From Evernia prunastri (lineage: Eukaryota > Ascomycota > Lecanoromycetes > Lecanorales > Parmeliaceae): a DNA stretch of 64,000 nucleotides. The stretch lies in assembly GCA_003184365.1 (NCBI GenBank), contig NKYR01000051.1:124001-188000 (forward strand). The letters are read 5' to 3'. A program made the translations under genes and the position numbers. The notes under the pieces were generated by a model. That model worked only from the letters and a program-made list of their open reading frames with translations, did no database searches and was not told where the DNA came from. Positions 23,704 through 35,836 of this stretch are shown here, one piece after another; position 1 is the stretch's first letter, and each line of letters begins with the position of its first letter.

Positions 23704-24532
23704 GTGGGATGCTTGGAGACTAGGTTCAATGAACCTGTAAATGATGAAAATAATAACAGATATGATGAAAGCAGCAAGAAGGGAAAGCGAGACGTGTTGT
23801 TAAAGGGACATTTCCGTAGGCCATGCTGAGATAATACGCACGAGATTGCGTCGTCCGTAAATCCTAGATGTGAGACGGAGAATAGAGGTTACCAACAGGA
23901 AGCCACGAAGAACGCGTGTTTCAGGATCCGGCAAGGGTGCGAAAATCGTACGAGATTGGCATGAGCTGAATCCGATCCACTCACGATTTTGGAACTACCA
24001 GCCGAGCTGACCGCACACGCCGCTTCGGCCGAACCGAGGAAATCATCATGTACATTGAGAAAGATTACATTTTGAGGTGCTGTCTTCCTTGTTCGCCATG
24101 ACTGTTGTACTGGCATAAGAGTCTAGTCCGCTATTCGCACCTCCAGACTAATGGCCCAGAAATTGCGGGCCCATCGTGCGCCTTGAGGTATTCGATCGTT
24201 CAACCAGATAAAGCCCGAAAATTGATGAAAACTGCTTCAAGGTTGAGCGGTTAGCGGAAGGAAAATCCGACCGATATATTCCGAAATGATGACTATGAGA
24301 TGGTCTTGATCCGTACCGCCATTCAACCTAGGGATGGTGAGTGCGGGCTATACAGCCTGGGGCTATGAATGTAGAAGGGGAAACGTTCGCGGCGTATTCA
24401 TGTCCGGACGAGCAGCCTTGCTCGACAGCCGTGACATCAAATTCGGGGTATCGGAGGTATCGGAGGTCGATTATCTTAGATAACAGCGCTTTGAGTAGTC
24501 GAGCCTCACGCAATAATCAATGATCTCAGCTT
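23704..24532. other. Intergenic
   Basis: Promoter side of the small secreted protein and 3' side of the four-module gene. No gene supported. Confidence 0.45.
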
Positions 24533-26650
24533 TCAATGTTGCGCGGTTCCCACCATGACGCCATCATCGGGATAATATGCCACACTGCCATACCCTGTCG
24601 CTATCTCCCCTGCTCTCTCAATTCCAAAGCTCACATCGCGACACCGATGCTCTCCAGCCCCAGTCATAAAGTGCATTAAAGCAGCCAGCACCAAGTTCAA
24701 TTCCTGCCACGAGATTATGTTGCCATTGTAACCGATAATTGTAATCCGGACCTTGCTAACATCGCCTCGGCGATCCCATTGATTGTTTGGTATCGGGTCG
24801 TTAGGATGGTGAATGACATGGACCTGTATATTGCGAAGGGCAGACGTGAATGCTGCGCTGACGTATGTGAAAGGAATTGGAGAGCCGAAGCTAATGAACC
24901 TTAGGGTGATTGTGGTACCAGGAACAGGGTACGGTATAAACACTGCTAAGGCTGTGAGACTGGGCTGCGTGATGATGGGTATAGTAGGAAGCTTGGAAGT
25001 TGTGTCGTTGGTAATCAGTGCTCGTTTTTGAATATCAACTGGGTCCGCCTCTCCGTAGAGCAAAGTTCCAAATCCTACTCTTCCTCGGCCTGTGGCATTA
25101 ATGTCGATCTCGAATACCAACACGCGCTCATGGTTCGGATCATCTTGGCAGAAGCGCAGTAATCCACTTAGGATGTCATCCAGTTCTTTCCACGTCATGC
25201 GTTTATCACGGTACGCTAGGACGTTAGTCGACACATGGTGACTGGGAGAGATGTCTTCGAATCTGTCTGGAATGAAATCGTGAGGAGTCTGCACAACCGC
25301 ATGGGATATTTTTTGTCGAGCACTGCTGAGGGCGCCACTTACTTCTAGGGAAGGAATGGAAGTGATGCCGAGGAACGTGACTGTAAGAGTTATGTTGGTA
25401 TTGGCTACTGGATATACGATCGAGTTTGAGACCGCCGTCAGATTGAGTAATGAGATGCTCGGCGCGCTCCGTCTCTGCAGAAGGAACCCATGGTCAACAC
25501 TTTCCACTCGCTTTGCCAGCCGCTCTTTCCCAGACGTGAAATACGCTATAGTCCCCACGCCTAGCTCCTTCGAATAAAGGTCTATGATCTTGAATCCGAG
25601 GACCTGATAGTGCGTTTCTGTGAGGTCGGTACCGAAAGTGGTGGTGAAGGCATAGAGGCCGAAAAGTACATCGAAGAGCTGACGCCACGTGATCTGATAG
25701 TCATGGTACCCAAAGACGGTGACCGCCACCGGAACACCAGCTTCACGACTGAGTGGGAGCACCCATCGAAATTGATTGTCCTCTATAGGATCTATCTCCT
25801 TGGGGCCATTCAAATAAGGGCGTACGTGTGCTGTTGCACCTTGCAGTGTGGCTTTGACACTCTGGGCGGGTATCGATCGGCCAAAGTTATAGAAGCTGAG
25901 ACTGAGAGAGGTCCCGCGAATAGGGAAAATCTCTGTCCCTTGCACATTTTTGGCTCCTGGTAACGCGAGGTTTACGTCGGGTGGCGGCCGCATTGTCTCA
26001 TTGGAATGCTGTGAGGAGGTGACATTTGGCGGCCGGAGGGCCTCATCATGGATTAAAGACGTTGGGGGAGGAAGCGTGACCCTTTTCTGAACTTCGGTTT
26101 TGGTGTCGTCAAAATACCACACCAGCCCAAATCCTATATACGGCTTCTCTTGACCACCAGCTTCAATTTCGAATTCCAGCGCCTGATAATGCGTCTCCTC
26201 CGTACCTGGTCCAGCTGTCATATAATGCCACAGGGCTTGTAATATCCGACGCAATTCCATCCATGTGATCTCCTCCCCTGGATCCGTCTTGATGCTGATC
26301 AGCATTTTGCCATCTGGACGGCGATATTCGAATCGATCATTGGTTATACGCTGCGTTGGATGATCGTCAGAAACATCGAGAATCGCTAGTTCCGCATCGA
26401 TCAAGGTGTTTCTGACTTCGTCCTTGGGAATCGGTCGGCCTCTGCCTAGAAAGGCTAAGACGATGGTACGAGTGGAGACCGGAATCGGAGTCACACCAGT
26501 GACAGAGGTTGTTCCGGATGCCTTGACTATGGGCAATTCTATCAGAGTCTCATTGACAAAGGATATGGTAGTGGGGAGAAAGGCTGTTTGGGCATAAAGG
26601 ACGTAGTATAGAGAGAAGAGCACTGAGATGGAGCTGCAGCTTGTGTGCAT
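24533..26650 (-). CDS. Secreted four-module repeat protein with Lys-Arg sites after each of the first three modules
   Basis: A single-exon ORF of 705 residues. The frame extends to a GTG at 26668, but the first ATG (26650) gives a good signal peptide (MHTSCSSISVLFSLYYVLYA). The mature part is four copies of one 120-130 residue module, at about 55-181, 242-372, 411-533 and 572-694. Each copy follows the same order: a beta-strand of T-I-L-x-F-LG type, PIP, an amphipathic A-L-x-x-A helix, a D-x-I/F..RF/QF turn, I-TW-x-EL/QL..L-x-x-L, a Y/E segment ending FEI or FGI, and G-x-G-x-x-x-Y. Dibasic Lys-Arg sites follow modules 1 to 3 (EVQKR at about 190, RLAKR at about 381, DIQKR at about 543), in linkers that also carry N-glycosylation sequons and prolines. 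This looks like a precursor that could be cut by Kex2. I do not recognise the module; function unknown. Module copies are strongly diverged, so the array is old. Confidence 0.85.
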   Translation of the reverse strand: MHTSCSSISVLFSLYYVLYAQTAFLPTTISFVNETLIELPIVKASGTTSVTGVTPIPVSTRTIVLAFLGRGRPIPKDEVRNTLIDAELAILDVSDDHPTQRITNDRFEYRRPDGKMLISIKTDPGEEITWMELRRILQALWHYMTAGPGTEETHYQALEFEIEAGGQEKPYIGFGLVWYFDDTKTEVQKRVTLPPPTSLIHDEALRPPNVTSSQHSNETMRPPPDVNLALPGAKNVQGTEIFPIRGTSLSLSFYNFGRSIPAQSVKATLQGATAHVRPYLNGPKEIDPIEDNQFRWVLPLSREAGVPVAVTVFGYHDYQITWRQLFDVLFGLYAFTTTFGTDLTETHYQVLGFKIIDLYSKELGVGTIAYFTSGKERLAKRVESVDHGFLLQRRSAPSISLLNLTAVSNSIVYPVANTNITLTVTFLGITSIPSLEVSGALSSARQKISHAVVQTPHDFIPDRFEDISPSHHVSTNVLAYRDKRMTWKELDDILSGLLRFCQDDPNHERVLVFEIDINATGRGRVGFGTLLYGEADPVDIQKRALITNDTTSKLPTIPIITQPSLTALAVFIPYPVPGTTITLRFISFGSPIPFTYVSAAFTSALRNIQVHVIHHPNDPIPNNQWDRRGDVSKVRITIIGYNGNIISWQELNLVLAALMHFMTGAGEHRCRDVSFGIERAGEIATGYGSVAYYPDDGVMVGTAQH

Positions 26651-28989
26651 TGCGTAAGGATGGGCCACGAGTTCACAATCCGAGTAATTGTGCCAGGGCT
26701 GCGTGGGGCCTTCGAAGATGCTTCCAGTCCTAGAAGTCTATGCGTAATTGCTCTGGGGTCTGATCAAAAAGTCGAGATGCGTGCTTTACAGCTTTACTGC
26801 CCTGTCGCATGTTGCGGTACTTCCTCTTATCGCGATTTGCGACTATCTCCTATTCGCGCTTGAGTGCAAGGGAGGTCAACATCGGGCAGCAGAAGCGCGT
26901 GATAGATGATACTTTGACTCTAGAGACAGAAGCATGTGTAAAAGGATGACCGTTGCGATGAAGAACTTCGTGAATGACATAGCTCCGACTGCCGGCAGCA
27001 TGTGTCCAGTCCCGCGCCACTGCCCAGCCAAAGCAAACGTCGATGTAAAGAGAGGTCTGTGTTGCGTGTTTCCATCTCTTCTGTAATCATTACACCCTTT
27101 CGCCAACCCACTAGGGCCACCCTGCAGGAGTTCGAAAGCGTAGAGTACACTGGTCTTGGAGACTTGCGCCAATTCCCATTGCCGATGCGCTCCAGGACTT
27201 AGGTTCCCCATGTCCATAGCAGGAGCATATGGTACGATTATCAGGCCCTTCGTAGTTCCACAGCTAGTCTGTTTTGTTGAGATTGACGTGACAGTTGTCT
27301 CGACCATAATTTCTCTTCCATATCTCCATCTCTTGCTGGCCTTCCCCACTTTCAACCCTCCGTTGCATTCTCCAAGGTCTCGCGTTAACTGATCTTATCT
27401 GTCGAGTAGGATGTCGAGTCATTGGAGGCACCGTGGGGTACGCTTGAATATATGTTGTCTTACGCAAACGGTGGTTGCCTTCGTAATGTGTGTCCAATGA
27501 ACGTCCAACGAACATTCTTGAACAGAAGGTGGTACGTCTTCTTAGGAATTTAGAAGCATCTAATGCTACTATCGTTGCAAGATATCGTTGAACATCAAGA
27601 TACCGAAGCTGCTGACAGCGAGACCGAGGGACAGCTAAAAGCAAGGCGCGTTTCGGCGGTTACGGTTCACCGTAAATGCGGCGTACTAGTACCAATCCTG
27701 CCTATCACGCATGTCTCTCTGTGGTTGACCAACACAGCACCATGGCCTCTGCGGTTATATATAGAATGGTTGGGACTCAAGGGTTGTCGGTGAACTACTC
27801 CAATAGGTTCCATCAGTAACAATGCTAACAGACAATCTCAGCAGCGTCCGCGTCTCCTAGTCTACTTTATCAACGTCATTCCTTCTACAGACAGAGCGAC
27901 GCTTTGCCCAAGGTTTTGGAAAGAGCTTAGCGCTGGAGGTACTTCACACCAACAGCTGTCTTATGAGATGGACACTGATTTCATGGGACCGTCATCTCGC
28001 CAATATCTCGCATCCCGAGACATCACAGTGCTTTGAGGAGACGTTGAGGCACCGGCAGGGAAAGAAGTACTACACAGCAGGACAATGGACATCATGGACG
28101 GTGATAGTGGTGATGCTGGTGTGACACCGATCAAGCACTAGCGTCATTGAATACATCCCTTCTTTCAGTTGACCACTTCTCGGACCGAGCCATCGAGCGT
28201 CTGAGGGAAGACGGCCTCTAGAACGTCGACTGCTCACGAGAGCACACAAGGGGCTCATCGGAAACTCTTTGCGTTTTAGGGAAAGAGAAGGTGTCTAAGA
28301 GAGGCAGGCAACAGAAGCCGGGAAGGAGAAATGAGGAAGCAGGTCATCTTTCGAAATGTGCTGCGAAGGATTACAGGTTAAATCGGCAACCTTAAGGGAG
28401 CTCTAAGGAATTGGGTACCGATGTGGTCAAAGATGCTTTCAAATTGTGCGGCCTATCCATGACCTGTTGTTAGGTTTCTTCTCCCAGCACGTTGCTGAGA
28501 CGTCGAAGCATGTGAGCTGAGGCAACACAGGCCCGCTAGTGTTTGGAATGATGTAGGAATGTTGGAAGGTCATGAAAAGGTCTCGAGCCCCATAACGCGG
28601 TATGCGAGGATTGAAAACATATACCTGCGTTCAACCTCCTTATCCTAAGTAGAGCACTCTCAACCGCACCAGTCTGGCTCTCAATCTTGATTTGAATTTG
28701 TTTGACGAGTTGGAGGAAGTACTTCAAGCGCAAAAGCGACGGTCATCTCAAGACACGACTCGTGAATCACAAAATTGCTATTACAGCATCCAGGACGAAT
28801 TGTAAGAAATCTCTGTCAGATCAAGCGATTAATGTTGAGAAGTACTTACAGAAGGCTTCCGCAGAGGAAGCTGCAGTGTGGTTCATGAGATCAGCAAAGA
28901 ATCTCGGTTCCCTGGCACCCATGGTTCAGGGCTTTGCTCACTTCCCAAGAAAATGAGGAAGACCAATGATAGCATGGGGGGTTAAGTTC
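26651..28989. other. Intergenic, possibly decayed sequence
   Basis: No gene supported. A 159-codon minus-strand frame (26876-27355) ends in a hydrophobic stretch, but it has no family resemblance and no splice partners. Sequence after about 28.5 kb may contain unreadable upstream parts of the NACHT-ankyrin relic. Confidence 0.35.
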
Positions 28990-31320
28990 GCCACATGGCT
29001 GGTCAATAATTGGGGGAAGCAGTGGACAGATCCAAGGACTTCAATTTACAAGATTTGGTCGTGCAATGCATAGGTGACGTCAAACCCTTTCAGCAAGATG
29101 ATGAAGGAGCCAGTGGGTCCTCCAACGCCCGGAGTCTGAAGAACGAATGGGCGCGGACCAGTCCGGAATCACGGAGATTAGGCCATAAGATTTTCTTGAC
29201 TACAGGATGGCTGAGAAACATTGGAAGGAGAGATCCGTGGCATACTCCTTTTGTATTTCTCGCGGCCGATCGAAAAAAACAACAGCCCACGGCATCGGAA
29301 CCATGACAACTTTTCGGACTGTTCAACGTGAGGGTTCGCAGATCAGTATTTCCAATAGATGGCCTGGACGAATGTAGCACAGAGAGACCTCGTCTCAGAA
29401 ACCGTGTTCATCTACTCGCTCTCGATCAAAACTGGGAAACTTGCTCTGTTGCATGGCTCGAGCACGAGATTTCGCCCGCAGGTAGCGTAGATGGTATACA
29501 TGTCTACGTGAAACAGGAAGTCGAGGAGATATTGCACATCGAGTCTACGGAGCTGGCAAATAGTCGACGTACACTTAAGTGCGAAGTTATGTTGACAATC
29601 ATTGCATTAAAACCAAGCTCAGGTCTTGATTGACCGCTTCGAAGTTCCGCGCTATGATCCATAACACCACGGAGGGCGCGACTTCGACAAGGCTTATGAG
29701 AGAAATGTCCAGCTACTCGTCAGCCTTGAAGATGACGAAGAATGAGAATCGACGCTCGCCATACTTCCAAGACAGTATAACGGAGAAATGTTTCCCCAGA
29801 GGAGAACTGTCAAATGCGTGGGATCAGACCTTTGTTGAGGAGCAAATGACGGGTCTCTGCGGATCACTTATTGGGCTACAAGCTCAAGAGACCAGAAAGC
29901 TTACAATGTATCAGAGGGTTTGTTTGTCCACGTCAAATCAAGAAGTGAATTCCCGCGAGGACCGTCCAGTCTCAAGGAATCACTTCTTTGATAGTTTCCA
30001 TCCACATGAGAAGATCATCAAGGCTTAACTCCGACACATGTACTACATAATTCATACAAAGCGGCCACTTGACTAAGTCGGATTTTTGATGCAATTCCCT
30101 AGCTGCAGCAGACCACGCTCAAGCGGAACTGGTTGATATACCCTGGCACACAATGCGAACGTGAAGCTGACCCTACAAAGGATGCCATTGTTGCTGCATC
30201 AAATACACATCAGCCACGAGCATACCGCATTGTACAGCGCTTGCTTGAACCAGGTGCAAATTTCCACGGCAGGACGGACCAAGACAAGATGGCGTCCCGT
30301 CGTGCAGTAGTTGGAGGCGCACCAGATGTCATGGAACTACTGTTCGATCAAGGTGTCCGATCCAACTCTGGATCCAGCTTGGGTTACGTCTCACTCTGGA
30401 AAGCCAGCTACTTCGGGAAGAACAAGTTGATCAAGTGTCTCCGAAAACGTGGAGTGGATGTGAAAATTTCGAGCTATGACATGAGAATTCCTTCTCTCTT
30501 TGCTGAGCCGATCCTGACTCGTGATCCAAAACAAGATGGACTCGGTTGCATGGTGTGGCTGAGATTGGGCACCACGAAGCTGTACGGCTCTTTTTGGACT
30601 GGTATGTTATCAAAGCCGACGCAACCGACAGAGAGCCTTACACTTAGCATTTGCAATGAGCCAAAACATGACTTCTGATATTTTCTTGCAGCCGGCGCTA
30701 ATGTGGACACGAGTGCCGGTGGCAGGCGCTCTCCGCCCATGGTCGCATTGCGCAATGACCGAGCTTAAGCAATCCTCGAATCGCTTCTCGATCACGGTAC
30801 TAAATTGGATAATACGAGTCTTACTAGATGAACTGCTTTACACTGCTCCTTACACTGCTCCGTACACTGCCTAGAACCCCAGTCTGCGGAGCTCTTACTG
30901 GACCTTTTGGCCATCGCGAAGGCCTAGGATGAAGACGGCAACACACTTTGGAAAATCAAACCCGGCCCAAATTATCCAAGTTGCTCGTCGACTATATAGT
31001 GCAGCAGTAGACAGTGCAAATTAGGATGACGGTGCCCTGATTCTGTGCTTGGCATCCAGCCGCGCTAGACGATCTGCCAGACTGCGCCTTATCTCTTGAG
31101 GCTGGTATCAGCCAGCAGACAAGACGCTGCGGAAGAAACGCCGCTTTACAATGTCGATATCGTGCTCGCAGACCATGAGCTACCCGATTCCTGCGTATGA
31201 GACTGCTAGGATTCGATGCGTTCAACATCGATTGGTTGGACGGAGTAACTGCCTTGTGCGCCGCTTGTCAAAGTCAAGGCTACCACGGAAATGAGACACT
31301 TGAAGCCTCAGCAGTATGGA
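28990..31320 (+). pseudogene. NACHT-ankyrin (STAND/NLR-like) relic
   Basis: Pieces of a STAND protein lie in order on the plus strand but in different frames with stops between them. Around 29330 the frame reads FPIDGLDECS, the Walker B/acidic motif of NACHT domains (normally F-x-V/I-DALDEC). It is followed at about 29450-29560 by LEHEIS and then VKQEVEEIL, the usual sequence of the next helices. From about 30190 to 31270 ankyrin-like units appear: YRIVQRLLEPGANF, PDVMELLFDQGV, AILESLLDHGTKLD and a final SQGYHGNETLEA. These overlap only by changing frame. I did not find Walker A. Intact fungal NLRs sense non-self or incompatible partners and trigger cell death or defence; this copy cannot make a full protein. 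Its ankyrin part is unlike the gene at 7.6 kb, so it is a separate family member. Confidence 0.6.
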
Positions 31321-33036
31321 TACAGCCTATGATACACTAGGCTAGGCAGCCTTCTAAGTCTACGCAGAGGCGTCGAAGATAGCAGTCGAGCGATCAAGCC
31401 AGGACTAAGGTTGCGTGTCGTGAGTAGCATTTGGGAATGGTGATGCCGAGGTGGCTTTTGGATGTGTTCTCTGAACCTAACACTGAGCAGTGACTGGTCA
31501 CTTGAGCCAACTCATTCCATCGGGGAGGTACTACAATTGACGAGCGCAACCAATCCATCGCTACGGGACGTCTTCATTCGGGAGCAGTCGGCGGCTCAGC
31601 GGGATCCGATCGTGGCGCAATCCTCCCAAGGCGCAGCATTCGCTGGGTACTGAAACAGGAGAGGGGTGGATCTCTCGTTGGGCTTACATGGCAATCATGC
31701 CTTTGGTATCAGGTACAGACAAGCGACAGCAGCTTGTCGGGAAAATGTGCGAAGAGGATGTCTCTTGGTTGATGAGCAAAGCGGGTAAAGTGAAGGTTGT
31801 GGGTGCCTGATGGTATGAGGCTGAGCGGGTGTCAGATGTTGAAGCTAACATACACGATAGGTTTGACAGGCAAGCGACTTACGAATGAGCAAATGAAAAG
31901 CGACTCCAGCCCCAAAGTGTCATGTACCATGCGCCATGTATCAGGTAGGGAGGGTTTGATGCGGGCTGAGTTGTTGTGACTGCTGGCGCAATACTTACCT
32001 TACTTTAGCTTATGTACAACATACATCGGAAGTCACGGTAAGCGCTTGTGGGGAAAGGCTAAAATTACCCTTAGCCTTGCGAGAAAGAAGGGTCGGGTAT
32101 TGGCACAGCCCTCGGCCGAGAGGGAAAGAAAGCCATTTTGGACCTATCGTATGTAACACGTGTGTTGTTTCCATGTTTTATATTCCTTTCTATTCCTCTA
32201 TCTTCCTTCAACACTTCACGTGTGTTTCATATTGTTTCACTTTTCAAAGAGTATCATTCCTTTCAGGCTAAAACGTTAGGTGTGTGATGTATTCTGTAAG
32301 GTATGTAAGGTACAGTGTAAGTAAAGCAAGGTCACATTCATTCACATTCCATTCCTCTTGCCCACCCCTAAAAATATCTCAGCCCCCGCCCTGCAATACG
32401 CGAGCCTACATGATCAGCCCCATTGCACCAATAACAAAAGGGGGAAACAATGTGTACATGTACGAAACGTCTGCTGGATCTGGTAACACATGAGGAATAA
32501 TAATAATAAACTCCGCCACGAATCGGCATGTTGACAGATACACTGTATCTTGCATTGTACATTTCCCGAGACCCTTCTTCCTACTTCCTCGAACTTGTCA
32601 CCATAAAACAATATACCAATAATCATTCTGTGAGACCCCCTTGATCAACAAAACAGCTTAGGTGTAGTCACCTGTTCCTTTGGGTATTCATGTGCGATGC
32701 ATCGTCAATTACTCAACGGTCTCATAGCTATCGCTGCCGTTAGCGCAGACTCTGGCTTGCTGGTGGTTAATAGATTCGCTCTTTCCTGTAAGCTTCCCCT
32801 TCTTCTTCCCGAATCGAGGTACCTCCGCTAACAATTGCGCGCATATTAGCCGGCACATACAAGTGAGCTTCCACTTTCGCACTAGCACCACCAAAGGCAA
32901 TCATCCACTGACCCCCCTCCTTCCCCAGATTTCCCTTTCCGGTCACGACAACTTTAATCCAGAATCTAATCTCGTTTATTGTCATTACCTTGTTCGAGCG
33001 CCTGACGACTCTCCTCATCTGTTGCATATCTCCTAG
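31321..33036. other. Intergenic; probable first exon of the next gene
   Basis: No independent gene supported. A first coding exon for the transporter-glycosyltransferase gene must lie upstream of 33037. One candidate is the ATG at 32698, which opens a short frame ending at a GTAAGC donor near 32788; the resulting intron would be about 250 nt, so this is weak. Confidence 0.35.
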
Positions 33037-35836
33037 AGAATCTGCAGTCTCGCTCGACGCCGATCAAGAGTGTCTCCTTGGTGAAGATGAGAAACCTCAA
33101 CCGCACCGGACCGAAGTCCTACGGAGACGCTCCCCACTTCGGAGGACAGCCGTACATCAACGCCTTCGACACGTCTTCTGGAGGATCATCCCCGTTGCCA
33201 TTGTGTACTTTGCCAAAACTGTCCTCAGCAATGTATTCTTGACGTATGTATACTTCCGTAATGTAGCAGGAGATTGACTGACTTGATCCGAGCTCAGCCG
33301 TTTACCTCTGACGACTTATACTCTATTGCGAGTGGCAGCCATCCCCGTCTCCCTTGTACTAAACGCCTCTTTATCTGGCGACTCACATTCGGCTCTAGCA
33401 ACATGCTGCCTGACTGTAGCAACATTGAGCGTGATTCTGGCGGTGATGCCACTGTCCGATCAGAGTGTACTAGGTCTGTTACAGGGCGCCTCGTTGTCGA
33501 TAGCGGATGCGCTCTTTCCCATTGTGCTTGTGAACGCATACGATGGGCGCTACCAAAGACGGGCGAGTCAAGACGGCCTGCCAGAAGAGGATGGGAAGTG
33601 CATTGAATTGCCATCACTATTGTTCCGCATGCAGCAGGGATGCGGCAACTTCTGGTCAATTCTCCGTCACGTATCCTTCCTGTCAACTGCCTTGCTGGTT
33701 GCACATGTCTTCGTATCCGGGGAGCTGAGAAGCATACGAGAGAATTGCTACGTATTGGATGTTGGTAATTTACGATGGCTCCTTGGCGCCGGAGGAATCC
33801 TCAACGGAACGGTACTCATCATAATGGCCCTCCTTACCTTGGCCTCCTCTCCGGTGACGACGACCTTCCTGGCCGCACCGATGAACGCGTTCCAACTCGC
33901 CATATTCATGTATGCTGGCTTCAATCAGTACCGATGGATAGGCCTTGCGTTTTGTTGGGCTCTTGGTCTGGCATTTGTTTTCTTCCCAGTGAAAGAAAAT
34001 ACGACCGGTTCGACAGCCGCTACGCATAAGTCATACTTTTTTGGACGTAACGTCATCATCGCCGTGGTGCTATGCGGGGCCCTCTACAGCGTGAATGGAA
34101 TAGGGCGAGGAAGTACAGCCCTCGACATCGAAGCACCGACGTGCCAGAAAGGTTCGGCAATTGGAACTCAAAGCACTTGGTCAGAACCGTTGAACCATAC
34201 TAGTGCAATGCGTGATGACTACCTCGGAAATCGGCCCCCTGTGGATACTATTGCGAATCTGACCTTCCTGGTGGAGCAATGCAGAGAGATTGAAGGGGGT
34301 GGAGGAGTTGATGATGTGGTCAACTGTCTGTCGATCCTGGAGCACGGGGAGAAGGACTATTTTTATGTTCCTGAGAAAACCCTAACCACTCGAGCGAGCG
34401 AATCTGATGCTGAGGCAAAGTCTGAAGTCCATGCCGCCACGGAAGATGAATCACTGGTCCAAGAACACGCCAGCTTGCCCGCCGAGCAGACCACGTCGGA
34501 GTCCTTTTTCGGCACCTGCGCCGGCCCCGTCATTCCGTACCACGTTTACTGGACCGGCAGCGCGACTTGGCGAGTCGAGCTCTTCATCAAAGCCTACCTC
34601 TACACGCAAAACCTCCCCTGTTCCCGACTCTGGCTCTGGCTGGACTCGGACCTCGACCCCAACGCCGTGGAAAAGATGCTCTGCCAGGACCGCATCTTCC
34701 AGCACTTCCTCCCCCTCGTCGAAAGCGGAGACATCCTGCTGAAGAGCTGGACCTTCCCGGACCGCGTCCCCCTCGCCCGCGAGAGCGCCGACGACAATCT
34801 CCCCTCCGCACCGGCACCGGCACCGGACCTCCGACCCAGCAGCATCGCCACGGACAACGACGGCGAAACCGTCCTCGCCGACGGCGCCGTCGTCCAGGAC
34901 GCAGACGGCCAGCAGTGGCTCCGCCTCAAGTCCCCGCACGCCGCCGCCCTCGCCCCCGTCCAGGTCTCCGACGCCGTCCGCTTCATCGTCCTCCATCTCC
35001 ACGGCGGCGTCTACTGCGACATGGACGTCCTCCTCCTCCGCGACATGCGGCCCCTCCTCCTCCTCCCTTCCTCCCCCTCCTCGTCCTCCACCCGCGCCTT
35101 CGCCGAACAGTGGGTTGAGCGCTGCGGCCCTTACGACTACAACACCGCCGTCATCGCGCTCCCCGCTTACTCCGCCCTCTCGGGCTACCTCCTCCGCGGC
35201 GGCGTCCGCATGGGCATGAACTTCCACCCCCGCGTCGTGGGCCGCATGCTCTGGGCCGACGGGCGCGCGGACGAGCTCGCCATGCTGCACAATGCCGTTT
35301 TCGACCCGTTGGTCACGAACCTAAGGCGCGAGGGGGTACAGACGTGTACAGTGCCGTGCCATAAGAATTTCAAGAGCGCGTTCATGCAGGAGGTAGAGGA
35401 GGGGGGGAGGGAGTGGGGGAATTATCGGGGGGTGGAGCAGGAGGAGGGGGTGGATGGGGTGGATGGGGGGAATAGGACGCTGGCGCATTTCTTTAGGGGG
35501 GCTTGGGCTTATCATGTGCATAATCAGGTTCGCCCTCCCTCCCTCTCTCTCTCCCTCTTTCTCTCTTTCTTCGCGTACTCATCCTCCTTCCTCCCTTCTT
35601 TCCTTCCTCACCATCCCCTCCCTCCTCACTCCCCAACCATCACACACTCCTCATCAACCAACCAACTAACGTCTCCAAACACACACAAACAGTGGTGGAA
35701 AACCCCCGAACCGCACTCCTGGCTCGACGTCGTCACGCGCGCGCAGGACGGCTTCTTCGGCGGCGAGAGGACGAATGCTTACGGCGAGGTGTGGCGCGGT
35801 CCGCGTGTGGAGGGGTATGAGAGGGTGGGGTGGTGA
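33037..35836 (+). CDS. Transporter-like membrane domain fused to DXD glycosyltransferase (5' exon unresolved)
   Basis: Exons 33037(or 33048)-33243, 33298-35527 and 35693-35836 join in frame over introns of 54 and 165 nt, giving about 855 residues; the ATG lies in an unresolved upstream exon. Part one (to about 34110) has roughly nine membrane segments (for example RIIPVAIVYFAKTVLSNVFL, AAIPVSLVLNASL, VIIAVVLCGALYSV). Its style is that of nucleotide-sugar/triose-phosphate transporters. After a stem, part two (34500-35836) is a GT32-like sugar transferase. It starts IPYHVYWTGSATWRVELFIK, contains LWLWLDSDLDPNAVEKML, and has the metal-binding DXD in GGVYCDMDVLLLRDM (Asp-Met-Asp at 35018-35026). 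Such enzymes transfer sugars in the Golgi lumen. A fusion would couple import of the donor to its use; that is inference. The last intron has a weak GTTCGC donor, but splicing restores VHNQ-WWKTPE. The transferase half is much richer in GC at third positions than the membrane half. Confidence 0.75.

Noticed and set aside
26876..27355. 159-codon minus-strand frame with a hydrophobic end
   Set aside because: No family resemblance, no splice partners, and position in a probable promoter region.
34451..35290. 279-codon minus-strand frame opposite the glycosyltransferase
   Set aside because: It is a shadow of the very GC-rich coding strand; its Glu/Gly/Val-rich product has no domain.
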